The position numbers and the translations under genes are program-made. The notes under the pieces were generated by a model. That model was not told the DNA's origin and made no database searches. It saw nothing but the letters and a program-made list of their open reading frames with translations. A DNA stretch of 64,000 nt from DASSUW01 sp036257565 (GTDB lineage Bacteria > Actinomycetota > Thermoleophilia > Solirubrobacterales > Solirubrobacteraceae), in NCBI GenBank assembly GCA_036257565.1, contig DATAFH010000069.1:1-64000 (forward strand), given 5' to 3'. Below, piece by piece: positions 9,706-21,205 of this stretch (the stretch's first letter is position 1; every line of letters starts with the position of its first letter).

Positions 9706-10381
9706 GGTAGTCCTCGAGCACGGGGAGCAGGGCGCGGGCGTCGTCGACCACGGCGTCCGCGTCCGCCAGCGCCTGGACCGCGTACGGACCGGTGGCGACG
9801 GCCACGACCCGGACGTCGTCGGCGCGCGCGCAGGCGATGTCGCGCGGCGTGTCGCCGATCACCACGGTCCGCTCGCGCGGCCAGTCGCCGGCGCGGGCGC
9901 GGGCGATCGGCGGCAGCTCGGCCCGCGAGGCGTGATCGGAGCCGAACCCGCCCTGGCCCGGCGCGAAGAAGTCGCCGATCCCGGCGCGGGCGAGCTTGAG
10001 CCGCGCGACGGGCTCGAGGTTGCCGGTGACCAGCGAGAGCCGGAACTCGTCGCGGGTGGCCAGCGCCTCGAGCAGGTCGGCGATGCCCGGGGCCACGCGC
10101 GCCGACAGGTCGGGCGGGCAAAGCTCGCCGAAGGCGTCGACCGCGGCCGCCTGCACCTCGGCCCAGCGGGCCTCGAAGTCCTTTCCCGCGACGCCGGCGG
10201 CGGCCAGCAGGTCGCGCACGATCGCGCCGTCGGTGCGGCCCGCCACCTCCACGCCTCCGTCCTGGAGCGGCGGGACGCCGTGCACGCGCGCCGCCGCCTG
10301 GCGCAGCGCCTTGGCGTGCTCGGTCGCGGCCCGCTGCAGCAGCGTGCCGTCGATGTCGAACAGGAGGAGGAGCCCGCTCAG
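9692..10381 (-). CDS. HAD-superfamily phosphatase (phosphoglycolate phosphatase-like), apparent CTG start
   Basis: 229 residues if started at CTG 10381. Motif I is FDIDGTLL near the N terminus, motif II is LVTGN, and motif IV is VIGDTPRDIACA with a small cap between. The only in-frame ATG/GTG/TTG near the start is GTG 10285, which would delete motif I, so it cannot be the true start. No usable codon exists further upstream in the last codons of the M42 peptidase gene. CTG at 10381-10379 overlaps that gene's TGA stop as CTGA and gives MSGLLLLFDIDGT. Substrate unknown. Confidence 0.8.
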   Translation of the reverse strand: MSGLLLLFDIDGTLLQRAATEHAKALRQAAARVHGVPPLQDGGVEVAGRTDGAIVRDLLAAAGVAGKDFEARWAEVQAAAVDAFGELCPPDLSARVAPGIADLLEALATRDEFRLSLVTGNLEPVARLKLARAGIGDFFAPGQGGFGSDHASRAELPPIARARAGDWPRERTVVIGDTPRDIACARADDVRVVAVATGPYAVQALADADAVVDDARALLPVLEDYLTAA

Positions 10382-11433
10382 CGCTTCAGGTCCAGGCCGG
10401 GCTCGAGCCGCCGGGCGAAGGCGGCGATCAGCCGCGCGGCGTTGTCGACGTCATCGAGCTGGACCATCTCCACCGGCGAGTGCATGTAGCGCAGCGGCAC
10501 CGAGACGACGGCCGACGGGATGCCGGCGCGGGAGATGTGGAACGCGTCGGCGTCCGTCCCCGTGGCGCGCGCGGAGGCTGCCACCGTGAACGGGATGCCC
10601 TCCGCCTCGCCGGCCGCGTGCAGCAGCTCGAACACCGTGGGGTCGAGCGTGGAGCCGCGCTGGAGCACCGGACCCGAGCCGAACGGATGCTTGCCGAGCT
10701 CCTTCTCCTCGGTCCCCGGCGCGTCGGTGGCGAACGTCACGTCGACCACCACCGCGATGTCGGGTCGCAGCGAGTACGCGGTCGTGTGGGCGCCGCCGAA
10801 CGTGATCTCCTCCTGCGCCACGGCCACCGCGGCCACGTCGCCGGGAGCGCCGCCCGCCTCGGACACCAGGCGCGCCGCCTCGAGCGCCACGTAGCAGCCG
10901 AGCCGGTTGTCCATCGACCGCGACAGCACGCGGTCGTTGGGGAGCTCCACCGGCTCCCCGGCGATCACCGCGACGTCGCCGATGCGCACGCGCGAGCGCG
11001 CGTCGTCGCCGTCCTTGGCGCCGATGTCGATGTGCAGCGTCTTCAGCTCCGGTGCCTTCTTGCGCTCCTCGTCCTTGAGCAGGTGGATCGGCTTCTTGCC
11101 CACAGCCCCGGGCACGCGCCCCTCGCGGGTGACGAGCTCGACCCGCTGGCCGACGAGGATCACCGGGTCCCAGCCGCCGACGCCCGTGAACCACAGGAAG
11201 CCGTCGTCGTCGATGTGGTGGACGATCAAGCCGATCTCGTCGATGTGTCCGATCACGGCGACGAACGGCCCGTCGCCCGTGCCGCCGACGCGCGCGACGG
11301 TCGAGCCGACCGTGTCGTGCGCGATCTCGGCGAAGGCGCCGGCCGCCTCGCGGAACACCGCGGCGGCCGGCTGCTCGTAGCCCGACGGGCCGGGAGCGGT
11401 GAGGAGCTTGCGAAGCGTGTCTGTGAGCGGCAT
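10378..11433 (-). CDS. M42 family metallopeptidase (glutamyl aminopeptidase/FrvX type)
   Basis: 351 residues. The metal ligands of the dinuclear M42 peptidases are visible: His and Asp in IGHIDEIG, Asp in SRSMDNRLG, Glu pair in AQEEITFGG, Asp in VVDVTFA and His near the C terminus in RYMHSP. These cytosolic, often tetrahedral enzymes trim N-terminal residues from peptides. TAAGCT at 11449-11444, 10 nt before ATG, is a probable -10 box for a leaderless mRNA, and its TAA is the stop codon of acnA. The HAD gene follows with CTGA coupling. Confidence 0.9.
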   Translation of the reverse strand: MPLTDTLRKLLTAPGPSGYEQPAAAVFREAAGAFAEIAHDTVGSTVARVGGTGDGPFVAVIGHIDEIGLIVHHIDDDGFLWFTGVGGWDPVILVGQRVELVTREGRVPGAVGKKPIHLLKDEERKKAPELKTLHIDIGAKDGDDARSRVRIGDVAVIAGEPVELPNDRVLSRSMDNRLGCYVALEAARLVSEAGGAPGDVAAVAVAQEEITFGGAHTTAYSLRPDIAVVVDVTFATDAPGTEEKELGKHPFGSGPVLQRGSTLDPTVFELLHAAGEAEGIPFTVAASARATGTDADAFHISRAGIPSAVVSVPLRYMHSPVEMVQLDDVDNAARLIAAFARRLEPGLDLKR

Positions 11434-11446
11434 GAAGCCGCCCAGC

Positions 11447-14239
<2,793 letters not shown>

Positions 14240-14246
14240 AGCTCTG

Positions 14247-14252
14247 AGACTA
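14247..14252 (-). promoter_or_regulatory. Probable -10 box of acnA
   Basis: TAGTCT read on the minus strand, followed by 7 nt and ATG. The TAG is also the stop codon of the upstream gene (14250-14747). No Shine-Dalgarno sequence is seen. Confidence 0.4.
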
Positions 14253-14747
14253 CTGCGGGAGGCGCACCGACCCCCGCCCGTAGTCGACCCGCTCGGGGTC
14301 GCCGTCCTTCGTGTGCCATGCCACCGTCAGCGGCACCTCCTCGCCGGGCGCGAGCAGCGTGATCCGGCCGGTGCGCAGCAGCTCCGGGTCGGCCGGGGTC
14401 GCGCCGAGCGCGGGGCCCCACAGCGACTTGCCGGACGCGCGCAGGAACACGGGAGTTCCGGGCACCGGCGAGCCGTCGCCGTCCACGAGCTGCACGTCGG
14501 CGAGGTCGAGCCGCAACGGCGCCGCGCCGTCGTTGCGCAGCGTGCCGGTGACCAGGCGGTCGCCCGGCAGCGTCGGGTGCGCGAACGCCTTGGCGTCGCC
14601 GGACCAGCCGAGCGGACCAGTTCGCTCGGCCGGCCCATGCGCAACGACGACGAGCACGAGCGCCGCCAGCACCGACCCGGCCAGAACGCGCGTCGCCGTT
14701 CGACGGCTCAACGCCGGCAGGGGGATGCGGGCGGGCATCGTGGTCAT
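14250..14747 (-). CDS. Hypothetical membrane-anchored extracytoplasmic protein
   Basis: 165 residues: a short basic start, one hydrophobic helix (about 20-40), then an all-beta-looking domain with phrases such as TGTLRNDGAAPLRLDLADVQ and LLAPGEEVPLTVAW. The second part resembles Ig-like or CopC/DUF4352-like domains of exported proteins, but no family is certain. Start ATG 14747 or ATG 14738. The stop codon lies 10 nt before the acnA start. Confidence 0.6.
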   Translation of the reverse strand: MTTMPARIPLPALSRRTATRVLAGSVLAALVLVVVAHGPAERTGPLGWSGDAKAFAHPTLPGDRLVTGTLRNDGAAPLRLDLADVQLVDGDGSPVPGTPVFLRASGKSLWGPALGATPADPELLRTGRITLLAPGEEVPLTVAWHTKDGDPERVDYGRGSVRLPQ

Positions 14748-14949
14748 CGACGCCTGAAACGTCGCCGACCGCGGAAACCTGCGCCACTAGGGGTTCGTTG
14801 GAGGATGGTCGGTCCGCCTGATGTGGTGCAGCCGTGGATGCCTCGGGCCGCACGCGATAGCGATGCGTGCCTCTGGCACGTGAGCATCGCGGGTGGCGCG
14901 AGCCGCCGCGGATGCGCCGCGGCAGGCGTTCCGGAATTCTTCAACGGGC

Positions 14950-15738
14950 CTAGTGCACTTCAGAGGGCACGCGCGGCGTGCCGGTCATCTCGAACACCCA
15001 GAAGTCCTCGCCCATGACCGGCACGGAGACGTTGTAGACCGGGACCTCGCCCACCCGCCCCTCGAACGTCCCCGCGTGCGCGTGGCCGTGCAGGACCAGG
15101 TCCGGGTTGTGCTCGAGGATCGGCGCCGCGAGGCGGTCCGTGCCCAGGAACGTCCAGATGTCCTGCCGTTCGCCCTCGAGCGTCAGCGTGGTCGGCGCAT
15201 AGTGCAGGAGGCCGATCCGGAACGGGCACAGAGAGATCGCGCGCAGGCTCTCGTCGAACGCCGCCACCTCGGCGACTCCCTCCGCGTAGACCGATCGCAG
15301 CAGCGGCTCACCGAAGTCGGGGAGGTGCGACCCCGCGAAGCCGCCCACGAAGCCCTTCGTGCCCGCGATGCCGACCTCGGCGCCGCACAGCTCGAGGATG
15401 TGGTGCGAGCGATCGAGCACCACGAGCCCCGCCTGGTCGAGCACGGCGGCGACCTCGCCGGCGCGGGCGGAGTGCCAGTCGTGGTTGCCGAGCACGGTGA
15501 TGACCGGGATGCCGAGGTCGCGCACGGCGTCGGCCAGCATCGCCGCCTGCTCGGGCTCCCCGTGCGTGGTGAGGTCACCGGCCAGCAGGATCAGGTCCAC
15601 CCGTCCCTGGAGCGACGCGAACGCCTCACGGGCGCGCTCGCGGTCCCCCTCGCGGCCGAGGTGGATGTCCCCCGCCGCGGCGATGCGGATGCGGCACTCC
15701 TGAGGCTCGGCCGGGTGGGTGGTGGCGCGGATCGTCAT
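14950..15738 (-). CDS. Calcineurin-like metallophosphoesterase
   Basis: 262 residues with the ordered metallophosphoesterase motifs: AAAGDIHLG (D-x-H), LILLAGDLT (GD), VLGNHDWH (GNHD), a His in LLHYAP and LVLHGHAHAG (GHxH). Such enzymes use two metals to hydrolyse phosphomono- or diesters; the substrate cannot be inferred. No signal peptide, so cytosolic. Divergently arranged with the nucleotidyltransferase gene, 26 nt apart. Confidence 0.88.
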   Translation of the reverse strand: MTIRATTHPAEPQECRIRIAAAGDIHLGREGDRERAREAFASLQGRVDLILLAGDLTTHGEPEQAAMLADAVRDLGIPVITVLGNHDWHSARAGEVAAVLDQAGLVVLDRSHHILELCGAEVGIAGTKGFVGGFAGSHLPDFGEPLLRSVYAEGVAEVAAFDESLRAISLCPFRIGLLHYAPTTLTLEGERQDIWTFLGTDRLAAPILEHNPDLVLHGHAHAGTFEGRVGEVPVYNVSVPVMGEDFWVFEMTGTPRVPSEVH

Positions 15739-15764
15739 ACGTCCACGCGGGTACCCACCTGGCC

Positions 15765-16358
15765 ATGGCCTCAGACGAGCAGCCGTTCGCGGACATCGAG
15801 CATGCGCTCAAGCGCGCCGCCGCCGCGCTGCGCGATGCCGAGATCCCGTTCCTGCTCGGCGGCAGCCTGGCCAGCTGGGCCCGCGGCGGCCCGGAGACGC
15901 GCCACGACCTGGACCTCATCATCCGCCCCCAGGACGTCGAGACCGCGCTCGCCGCGCTGACCGACGCCGGTATGCGCCCCGAGCGCCCGCCGGAGGACTG
16001 GCTCGTCAAGGCCTGGGACGGCGACACGCTTGTCGACCTCATCTATTGTCCCAAGGGATTACCGGTGGACGACCAAGTGATCGCCCGCGGCGAGGAGCTC
16101 TCGGTGCTCGGCATGGAGATCCGCGTGATGGCGCTCGAGGACGTGATGGCGACGAAGCTGATGGCCCTCACGGAGCATTCGCTGCGCTACGAGGGCCTGC
16201 TCCAGATCGCCCGCGCGCTGCGCGAGCAGATCGACTGGGCCGCCGTGCGGGCCCGGACCGAGTCCTCGCCGTTCGCGCGCGCGTTCTTCACGCTCGTCGA
16301 GGGCCTCGAGATCCTTCCACCGGTCGAGCACGGTTCCACCGCGACACAGGGAGGGTAG
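15765..16358 (+). CDS. Nucleotidyltransferase of the AbiEii/MNT-like superfamily
   Basis: 197 residues. The polymerase-beta-like signature is present: GGSLASWARGG followed by RHDLDLIIRP (G-G/S ... D-x-D), then a VDLIYCP strand with a third acidic residue, and a helical tail. The fold is shared by AbiEii toxins, MNT antitoxins and housekeeping nucleotidyltransferases. No HEPN or AbiEi-like partner gene lies next to it, so a toxin-antitoxin role is not supported. Confidence 0.75.
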   Translation: MASDEQPFADIEHALKRAAAALRDAEIPFLLGGSLASWARGGPETRHDLDLIIRPQDVETALAALTDAGMRPERPPEDWLVKAWDGDTLVDLIYCPKGLPVDDQVIARGEELSVLGMEIRVMALEDVMATKLMALTEHSLRYEGLLQIARALREQIDWAAVRARTESSPFARAFFTLVEGLEILPPVEHGSTATQGG

Positions 16359-16368
16359 GCGACCGCCC

Positions 16369-17508
16369 ATGGCAGTCAACACGATCACCCGTAGCCGCCT
16401 CCGAAGCCTCGCCGACGTGCATCCCGAGCGTGGCCGCGTGCTGTCCGTGTTCCTCAACCTCGACCCCTCCGAGTTCGCCACGCCGGCTGCCCGGTCGACA
16501 GCGATCACCTCGGTGATGACCGAGGCCGCCCACCGCGTCGACGAGGCGGACGGCCTGGACCACGAGGAGCGGATGGCGCTGCGGCAGGACGTGGAGCGGG
16601 TGCGGGAGCGGCTGACCGCGGGCGACATCGTGGGCGACGGCACGCGCGCGGTGGCCGTCTACGCCTGCGGGGAGGTCGACCTGCTCGAGGTCGTGCGGCT
16701 GCCGCGGCCCGTGGACTTCGCCGTCGTGCTCGACCGCTCGCCCTACCTCGAGCCGCTCGTCGCCGTCGCCGACGGCGAGCAGTGGTGCGTGCTGCTGGCC
16801 AACCGCCGCAACGCGCGACTCTTCTTCGGGGACGGCGGCGGCTTCGAGGAGACGGACCGGATCGAGGACGACGTCCACGCCCAGCACGACCAGGGCGGGT
16901 GGTCGCAGGCCCGCTACCAGCGCGGCGTGGAGAAGGAGAAGGACGACCATCTCGTCCACGCCGCCGAGGTCGCCTTCAGCCGTTACAAGGAGCGCGGGTT
17001 CGACCGGATGCTGGTCGGCGCGCCGGACGAGCTGATCAACGAGGTCAAGCAGAAGCTGCACCCGTACCTGCGCGAGCGGATCGTCGGCCGCCTCCAGGTC
17101 GATGTCGAGAACTCGTCGCTCGACGACGTGCGCCGCGCGGCCGGGACCGCGATGGAGGAGGGGCGCCGCCGCACCGAGCGCGAGGCGCTCGACCGCCTGG
17201 CCGAAGGCGTCGGCCGCGGCGAGCGGGGGGCCGCCGGGCTGGCCGCGGTCCTGCAGGCGCTCAACGAGGCGCGCGTGGAGATCCTGCTGCTCGCCGACGG
17301 GTTCCGCTCGCCGGGCGGCCGCGATCCGGAGACCGGGATGCTGCACCCCGGCGACCAAGGGCCGGACGGCCGGGAGCTCGAGCACTGCGACAACATCGTC
17401 GAGCTCGCCGTCGAGAAGGCGATCGAGCAGTCCGCGAAGGTCATCAAGGTCGTCCACCACGACGACCTCGGCCCGCTCGGCGGCATCGGCGCGGTGCTGC
17501 GGTACTGA
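16369..17508 (+). CDS. Bacterial eRF1-like (Vms1/baeRF family) protein
   Basis: 379 residues, cytosolic. GGWSQARYQR at about 182-191 with a following acidic helix is the hallmark of bacterial and archaeal eRF1-domain families related to Vms1/ANKZF1. Those proteins hydrolyse or cleave peptidyl-tRNA on stalled ribosomes. The N-terminal domain has the FLNLDP start typical of these families, and the C-terminal third is the L7Ae-like domain. GGGAGGG lies upstream of ATG. It starts 10 nt after the nucleotidyltransferase and precedes pncA by 5 nt, so the four plus-strand genes are probably one transcript. Confidence 0.75.
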   Translation: MAVNTITRSRLRSLADVHPERGRVLSVFLNLDPSEFATPAARSTAITSVMTEAAHRVDEADGLDHEERMALRQDVERVRERLTAGDIVGDGTRAVAVYACGEVDLLEVVRLPRPVDFAVVLDRSPYLEPLVAVADGEQWCVLLANRRNARLFFGDGGGFEETDRIEDDVHAQHDQGGWSQARYQRGVEKEKDDHLVHAAEVAFSRYKERGFDRMLVGAPDELINEVKQKLHPYLRERIVGRLQVDVENSSLDDVRRAAGTAMEEGRRRTEREALDRLAEGVGRGERGAAGLAAVLQALNEARVEILLLADGFRSPGGRDPETGMLHPGDQGPDGRELEHCDNIVELAVEKAIEQSAKVIKVVHHDDLGPLGGIGAVLRY

Positions 17509-17513
17509 TCGGC

Positions 17514-18053
17514 GTGGCGCGGGCCCTCATCATCGTCGACTTCCAGAACGACTTCTGCCCGGGCGGGGCGCTTGCCGTGCCGCAGAGCGACGAGATCGCC
17601 GGCCGCCTGAACGAGCTGGCCGGCTCGGGCGAGTTCGACTTCGTCGTGGCGACCCGCGACTGGCACCCGCCCGACCACGGCTCGTTCGACGAGCAGGGCG
17701 GGCCGTGGCCCGTGCACTGCGTGGCGGGGACGCCGGGGGCCGCGCTGCACCACTCGCTCGACCCCACGCCCATCCACGCGGTGGTCGACAAGGGCCAGGA
17801 CCCGGGCACCGAGGGGTACTCGGGGTTCGAGGGCACGCGCCTCGGCGACCTGCTGCGCGAGCACGACGTCGACCGCGTGACGGTCGCCGGGCTGGCCACG
17901 GACTACTGCGTCAAGAACACCGCCCTCGACGCGCTGCGCGAGGGCTTCGGGGTCACGGTCGACAGCACCGCCTCGCGCGGCGTCGAGGTCCAGGAGGGCG
18001 ACTCTGAGCGGGCGCTGGAGGCGGTCCGCGCGGCAGGTGCGAGCGTGGCCTGA
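17514..18053 (+). CDS. pncA: Nicotinamidase
   Basis: 179 residues from GTG 17514. The isochorismatase-fold triad is Asp9 (LIIVDFQNDF), Lys93 (VVDKGQD) and Cys132 (GLATDYCVKNT). Metal ligands Asp49, His51 and His55 are in RDWHPPDHGSF. The enzyme converts nicotinamide to nicotinic acid, the first step of NAD salvage; the nicotinate phosphoribosyltransferase that uses its product is encoded 600 nt away on the other strand. The stop overlaps the pcm ATG by one base. Confidence 0.93.
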   Translation: MARALIIVDFQNDFCPGGALAVPQSDEIAGRLNELAGSGEFDFVVATRDWHPPDHGSFDEQGGPWPVHCVAGTPGAALHHSLDPTPIHAVVDKGQDPGTEGYSGFEGTRLGDLLREHDVDRVTVAGLATDYCVKNTALDALREGFGVTVDSTASRGVEVQEGDSERALEAVRAAGASVA

Positions 18054-18670
18054 TGCCCGCGCCCGAGCGGCTGATGCGGGAGCTGCGCTCGCACGTGGTC
18101 GATCAACGGGTGCTGGCCGCCATGTCAGAGGTCCCGCGCGAGGTGTTCGTGCCCGCGGAGCTGCGTGACGAGGCATGGGCGAACATCCCGCTGCCGATCG
18201 GGGCCGGCCAGACGATCTCCCAGCCCCTCGTGGTGGCCCGCATGTGCGAGCTGCTCGAGCTCTCGGGCGACGAGACCGTGCTCGACGTCGGCACCGGCTC
18301 CGGCTACCACGCCGCCGTGCTCGCCCGGCTCGCCCGGCACGTGTACTCGATCGAGGTCCACGAGCAGCTGTCGCGCGCGGCGGCCGAGAACCTGCGCGCG
18401 GCGGGCGTCGAGAACGTCACGCTGACCGTCGGCGACGGCCGCGCCGGCCTGCCGGAGCACGCGCCGTTTGACGGCATCAACGTCGCCGCTGCGGCCGGCG
18501 GGTCGATCCCGCCGGCCCTGGCCGATCAGCTGGCTGACGGCGGCCGGCTCGTCGCCCCTGTCGAGAACGGCGAGCAGCGGCTCGTGGTTGCCAGCCGCAC
18601 GCCGGAGGGCGTCACGCTGCGGCGGCTCGAGCGCGTGCGGTTCGTGCCGCTCGTCAGGCGACCCGGCTGA
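18053..18670 (+). CDS. pcm: Protein-L-isoaspartate O-methyltransferase
   Basis: 205 residues. It has the PCMT N-terminal region (PREVFVPAELRDEAWANIPLPIG, QTISQPLVVARM) and the SAM-binding loop VLDVGTGSGYHAAVLA. The post-I motif SIEVHEQLS and DGINVAAA are also typical. It methylates isoaspartyl residues in damaged proteins so they can return to aspartyl form. Translationally coupled to pncA through TGATG. Its 3' end overlaps the convergent pncB-like gene by 17 nt. Confidence 0.93.
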   Translation: MPAPERLMRELRSHVVDQRVLAAMSEVPREVFVPAELRDEAWANIPLPIGAGQTISQPLVVARMCELLELSGDETVLDVGTGSGYHAAVLARLARHVYSIEVHEQLSRAAAENLRAAGVENVTLTVGDGRAGLPEHAPFDGINVAAAAGGSIPPALADQLADGGRLVAPVENGEQRLVVASRTPEGVTLRRLERVRFVPLVRRPG

Positions 18671-19748
18671 GCCTCGGGTTGGGCCGGTACTCGCGCCCCA
18701 CCTTGCCGCCCGGGTTGCCCTCGTAGAGCACGACGTCGGCCGTGAAGTCGTTGGCGCCGCGGATCAGCGAGGAGCCGACCCCGTAGGCGTCGACCGGCAC
18801 GCCGGCCTCCTCGAACTCGCGGATGCGATCGGCCGTGAACCCGCCGGAGACCACGATCCGCACGTCGTGAAAGCCGTGGGCGTCGAGCTCGGCCCGCACG
18901 AGCCGGACGAGCTCCGCGCTGACGCCGGTCGGCGCCGCCTCGCCGTGGAGGCGCTGGAGCGCAAGGTCGGCCAGGCGGTCGGACGTGTCGAGCCGCACGC
19001 CCCACAGGTCGCCGCCGAGCGCCTCGGCCACCTCGAGCGCGGTCCTCACCGAGTCGTTCTCGAAGTCGACGAGCACGGTCACGTTCATCTCCTCCGCGAA
19101 GCGGTCGGCGAACCTGCGCGAGGCGAGGACCGTGTCGCCCTTGTAGGCGGCGATCAGCCCGTGCGGGACGGTGCCGACGCCGCGGCCGCCCCACCACGAC
19201 GCCTGCGCGTCGGTGGACACGCCGATCGCCCCCGCCACGTGCGCCGCCCAGCCGTCGCCGGTCTGCACGAGCCAGTGGTCGTGGCGGGCGGGGAAGTAGA
19301 GGATCGGCTTTCCGTGCGCCGCCTCGACGACCTCGCTGACGTTGCGCATGATCAGCGTGCGGCGCGCCATGCAGCCGAGGTAGACGGTCTCGAGGTGGAC
19401 GAACTGCGAGTAGTCGCCCTCGATCGTCATCACGGTCTCCCACGGCTCGATCGGGTCGCCCTCGTAGAGCGCGTGGACCTCGAGGTCCTTGAAGGTGTTC
19501 ACCCACTTGCCGTCCGGCCCGCGGTGCCCGGTGCCGTGCTTGAGCACCGCGACCGCCTCGTCGATGCCGCCGAGGATCGAATCCTTGCGCTGGAACACCT
19601 GCATCAGCACGCGCGGGTGGTGCTCGTCCTCCTCGAGCAGCGCCTTGGCGTGGTTGAAGTAGGCGTCGGAGTAGTAGCCGTCACGGATCTTCTCGACGGG
19701 GAGGCGGAAGACCGCGGGTGAGAGCCGCCGGCGCCCGGTGGTCGACAT
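18654..19748 (-). CDS. pncB: Nicotinate phosphoribosyltransferase
   Basis: 364 residues. Family features include FRLPVEKIRDGYYSDAYFN at the N terminus, the FPARHDHW region, GVRLDTSDRLADL, RIVVSGGFTADRIREF and the end motif AYGVGSSLI. It joins nicotinate to PRPP to give nicotinate mononucleotide. With PncA nearby it completes the nicotinamide to NaMN salvage route. It is shorter than E. coli PncB and matches the compact archaeal and actinobacterial type. Confidence 0.88.
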   Translation of the reverse strand: MSTTGRRRLSPAVFRLPVEKIRDGYYSDAYFNHAKALLEEDEHHPRVLMQVFQRKDSILGGIDEAVAVLKHGTGHRGPDGKWVNTFKDLEVHALYEGDPIEPWETVMTIEGDYSQFVHLETVYLGCMARRTLIMRNVSEVVEAAHGKPILYFPARHDHWLVQTGDGWAAHVAGAIGVSTDAQASWWGGRGVGTVPHGLIAAYKGDTVLASRRFADRFAEEMNVTVLVDFENDSVRTALEVAEALGGDLWGVRLDTSDRLADLALQRLHGEAAPTGVSAELVRLVRAELDAHGFHDVRIVVSGGFTADRIREFEEAGVPVDAYGVGSSLIRGANDFTADVVLYEGNPGGKVGREYRPNPRLSRVA

Positions 19749-19798
19749 GAGACGGCAGTATCGCGCCAGCCGGGCGCTTCGCTAGCCTCCCGCGGCCG

Positions 19799-20623
19799 TT
19801 GAGCCTCCTGCAGTCCATCGTCCTCGGGATCGTTCAGGGTCTCACGGAGTTCCTGCCGATCTCGTCCAGCGCCCACCAGCGCATCGTCCCGGCGTTCCTC
19901 GGCTGGGAGGACCCGGGCGCCGCCTTCACAGCGGTGACCCAGCTCGGCACCGAGGCGGCGGTCCTGATCTTCTTCCGCCACGAGATCTGGGCGATCGCGA
20001 CGACCTGGCTGCGCTCGCTGCGCGATCCACGGCTGCGCTCGACGACCGAGGCACGGATGGGGTGGTACCTGATCGTGGCCACGATCCCCATCGGCGTGCT
20101 GGGCTTCGCGTTCGAGCACCAGATCGAAACGGGAGCGCGGAACCTGTGGCTGATCGGCACGACGCTCGTCGTGTTCGGGCTCGTGCTCGGCTACGCCGAC
20201 CGGCACGGGCGTCACGAGCGCACGATCGAGCAGCTCTCCACCCGGGACGGGGTGTTGATCGGCCTCGCCCAGTCGCTGGCGCTGATCCCGGGCGTCTCGC
20301 GTTCGGGCGCGACGATGAGCGCCGGCCTGCTGCTCGGGCTGCAGCGCCCGGCGGCCGCCAAGTTCGGCTTCCTGCTCGCCATCCCGGCGGTGGTGGCGAG
20401 CGGGCTGTTCGAGCTGCAGGGCATCGTCTCCGGGGAGGAGCACGCGGACGAGCCACTCGGCTACTTGATCGTGGCGACCCTGGTCGCGTTCGTCGTGGGC
20501 TACGCGGCGATCGCCTGGTTCCTGCGCTACCTCGCGCATCACTCGGTGCGCCTGTTCGTCATCTACCGGGTCGTGCTCGGCGCGCTGGTGCTCGGGCTCG
20601 TTGCGAGCGGGGCCATAAGCTAG
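19799..20623 (+). CDS. uppP: Undecaprenyl-diphosphatase
   Basis: 274 residues, about eight membrane helices. Both catalytic motifs are clear: QGLTEFLPISSSAH near the N terminus and PGVSRSGATMSAGLLLG in the second half. UppP recycles undecaprenyl pyrophosphate released by wall polymer synthesis, and overexpression of such genes gives bacitracin resistance. The TTG start follows TAGCCT by 10 nt without a Shine-Dalgarno sequence, so translation is probably (near-)leaderless. Confidence 0.95.
   Translation: MSLLQSIVLGIVQGLTEFLPISSSAHQRIVPAFLGWEDPGAAFTAVTQLGTEAAVLIFFRHEIWAIATTWLRSLRDPRLRSTTEARMGWYLIVATIPIGVLGFAFEHQIETGARNLWLIGTTLVVFGLVLGYADRHGRHERTIEQLSTRDGVLIGLAQSLALIPGVSRSGATMSAGLLLGLQRPAAAKFGFLLAIPAVVASGLFELQGIVSGEEHADEPLGYLIVATLVAFVVGYAAIAWFLRYLAHHSVRLFVIYRVVLGALVLGLVASGAIS
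20616..20621 (+). promoter_or_regulatory. Possible -10 box of the pyridoxamine oxidase-like gene
   Basis: TAAGCT inside the last codons of uppP, 8 nt before the ATG at 20630. No Shine-Dalgarno sequence is present between them. Confidence 0.3.
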
Positions 20624-20629
20624 GTCCGA

Positions 20630-21205
20630 ATGGCCAAGGTGTTCGAGGAGATCGACGACCGGATGCGGGCCTTCATCGAAGCCCAGCCGGTCTTCTTCGT
20701 GGCCACCGCGCCGAGCGGTCCCGGGGGCCACGTCAACGTGTCGCCGAAGGGCGGCCGCGGGCTCTTCCGCGTGACCGGTCCGCTCGGCTTCGCCTACGTG
20801 GATCTCGTCGGCAGCGGCGTCGAGACGATCGCGCACCTGCGCGAGAACGGCCGCATCACGGTCATGTTCGCGGCCTTTGAGGGACCGCCGAAGATCGTGC
20901 GCCTGCACGGCAGCGGCCGCGTGGTCGACGCCGACGAGGCCCGGCTCGCGAGCTTCGACGTGTCCGAGGAGCAGAGTGGGACGGTGCGGTCCGTGATCGA
21001 GGTCGACGTCGAGCGGGTGTCGGACTCCTGCGGTTTCGTGGTCCCGCGCATGGACTACGTCGGCGAGCGCGACCAGCTCTATCGCTGGAGCGCCAACCGC
21101 GTGCGCAGGCAAGGCCCCGACGCCATGCGCGACTACGTGGCCGACAAGAACGCCGAGAGCATGGACGGCCTCCCCGGCTTGCGCGAGCCGAGTCGCACGA
21201 GCTAG
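20630..21205 (+). CDS. Pyridoxamine 5'-phosphate oxidase-fold protein
   Basis: 191 residues of the split-barrel flavin fold: FFVATAPSGPGGHVNVSPKGG at the N terminus, YVDLVGSGVETIAHLRENGRIT in the middle and a later FVVPRMDY strand. Members bind FMN or F420 and oxidise or reduce small molecules; the substrate is unknown. Its TAG overlaps the GTG of the next gene by one base, so the two are translated together. Confidence 0.85.
   Translation: MAKVFEEIDDRMRAFIEAQPVFFVATAPSGPGGHVNVSPKGGRGLFRVTGPLGFAYVDLVGSGVETIAHLRENGRITVMFAAFEGPPKIVRLHGSGRVVDADEARLASFDVSEEQSGTVRSVIEVDVERVSDSCGFVVPRMDYVGERDQLYRWSANRVRRQGPDAMRDYVADKNAESMDGLPGLREPSRTS

Noticed and set aside
15765..16358. AbiEii-type toxin of a toxin-antitoxin pair
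   Set aside because: No AbiEi-like antitoxin or HEPN partner lies beside it, and the neighbours are housekeeping genes.
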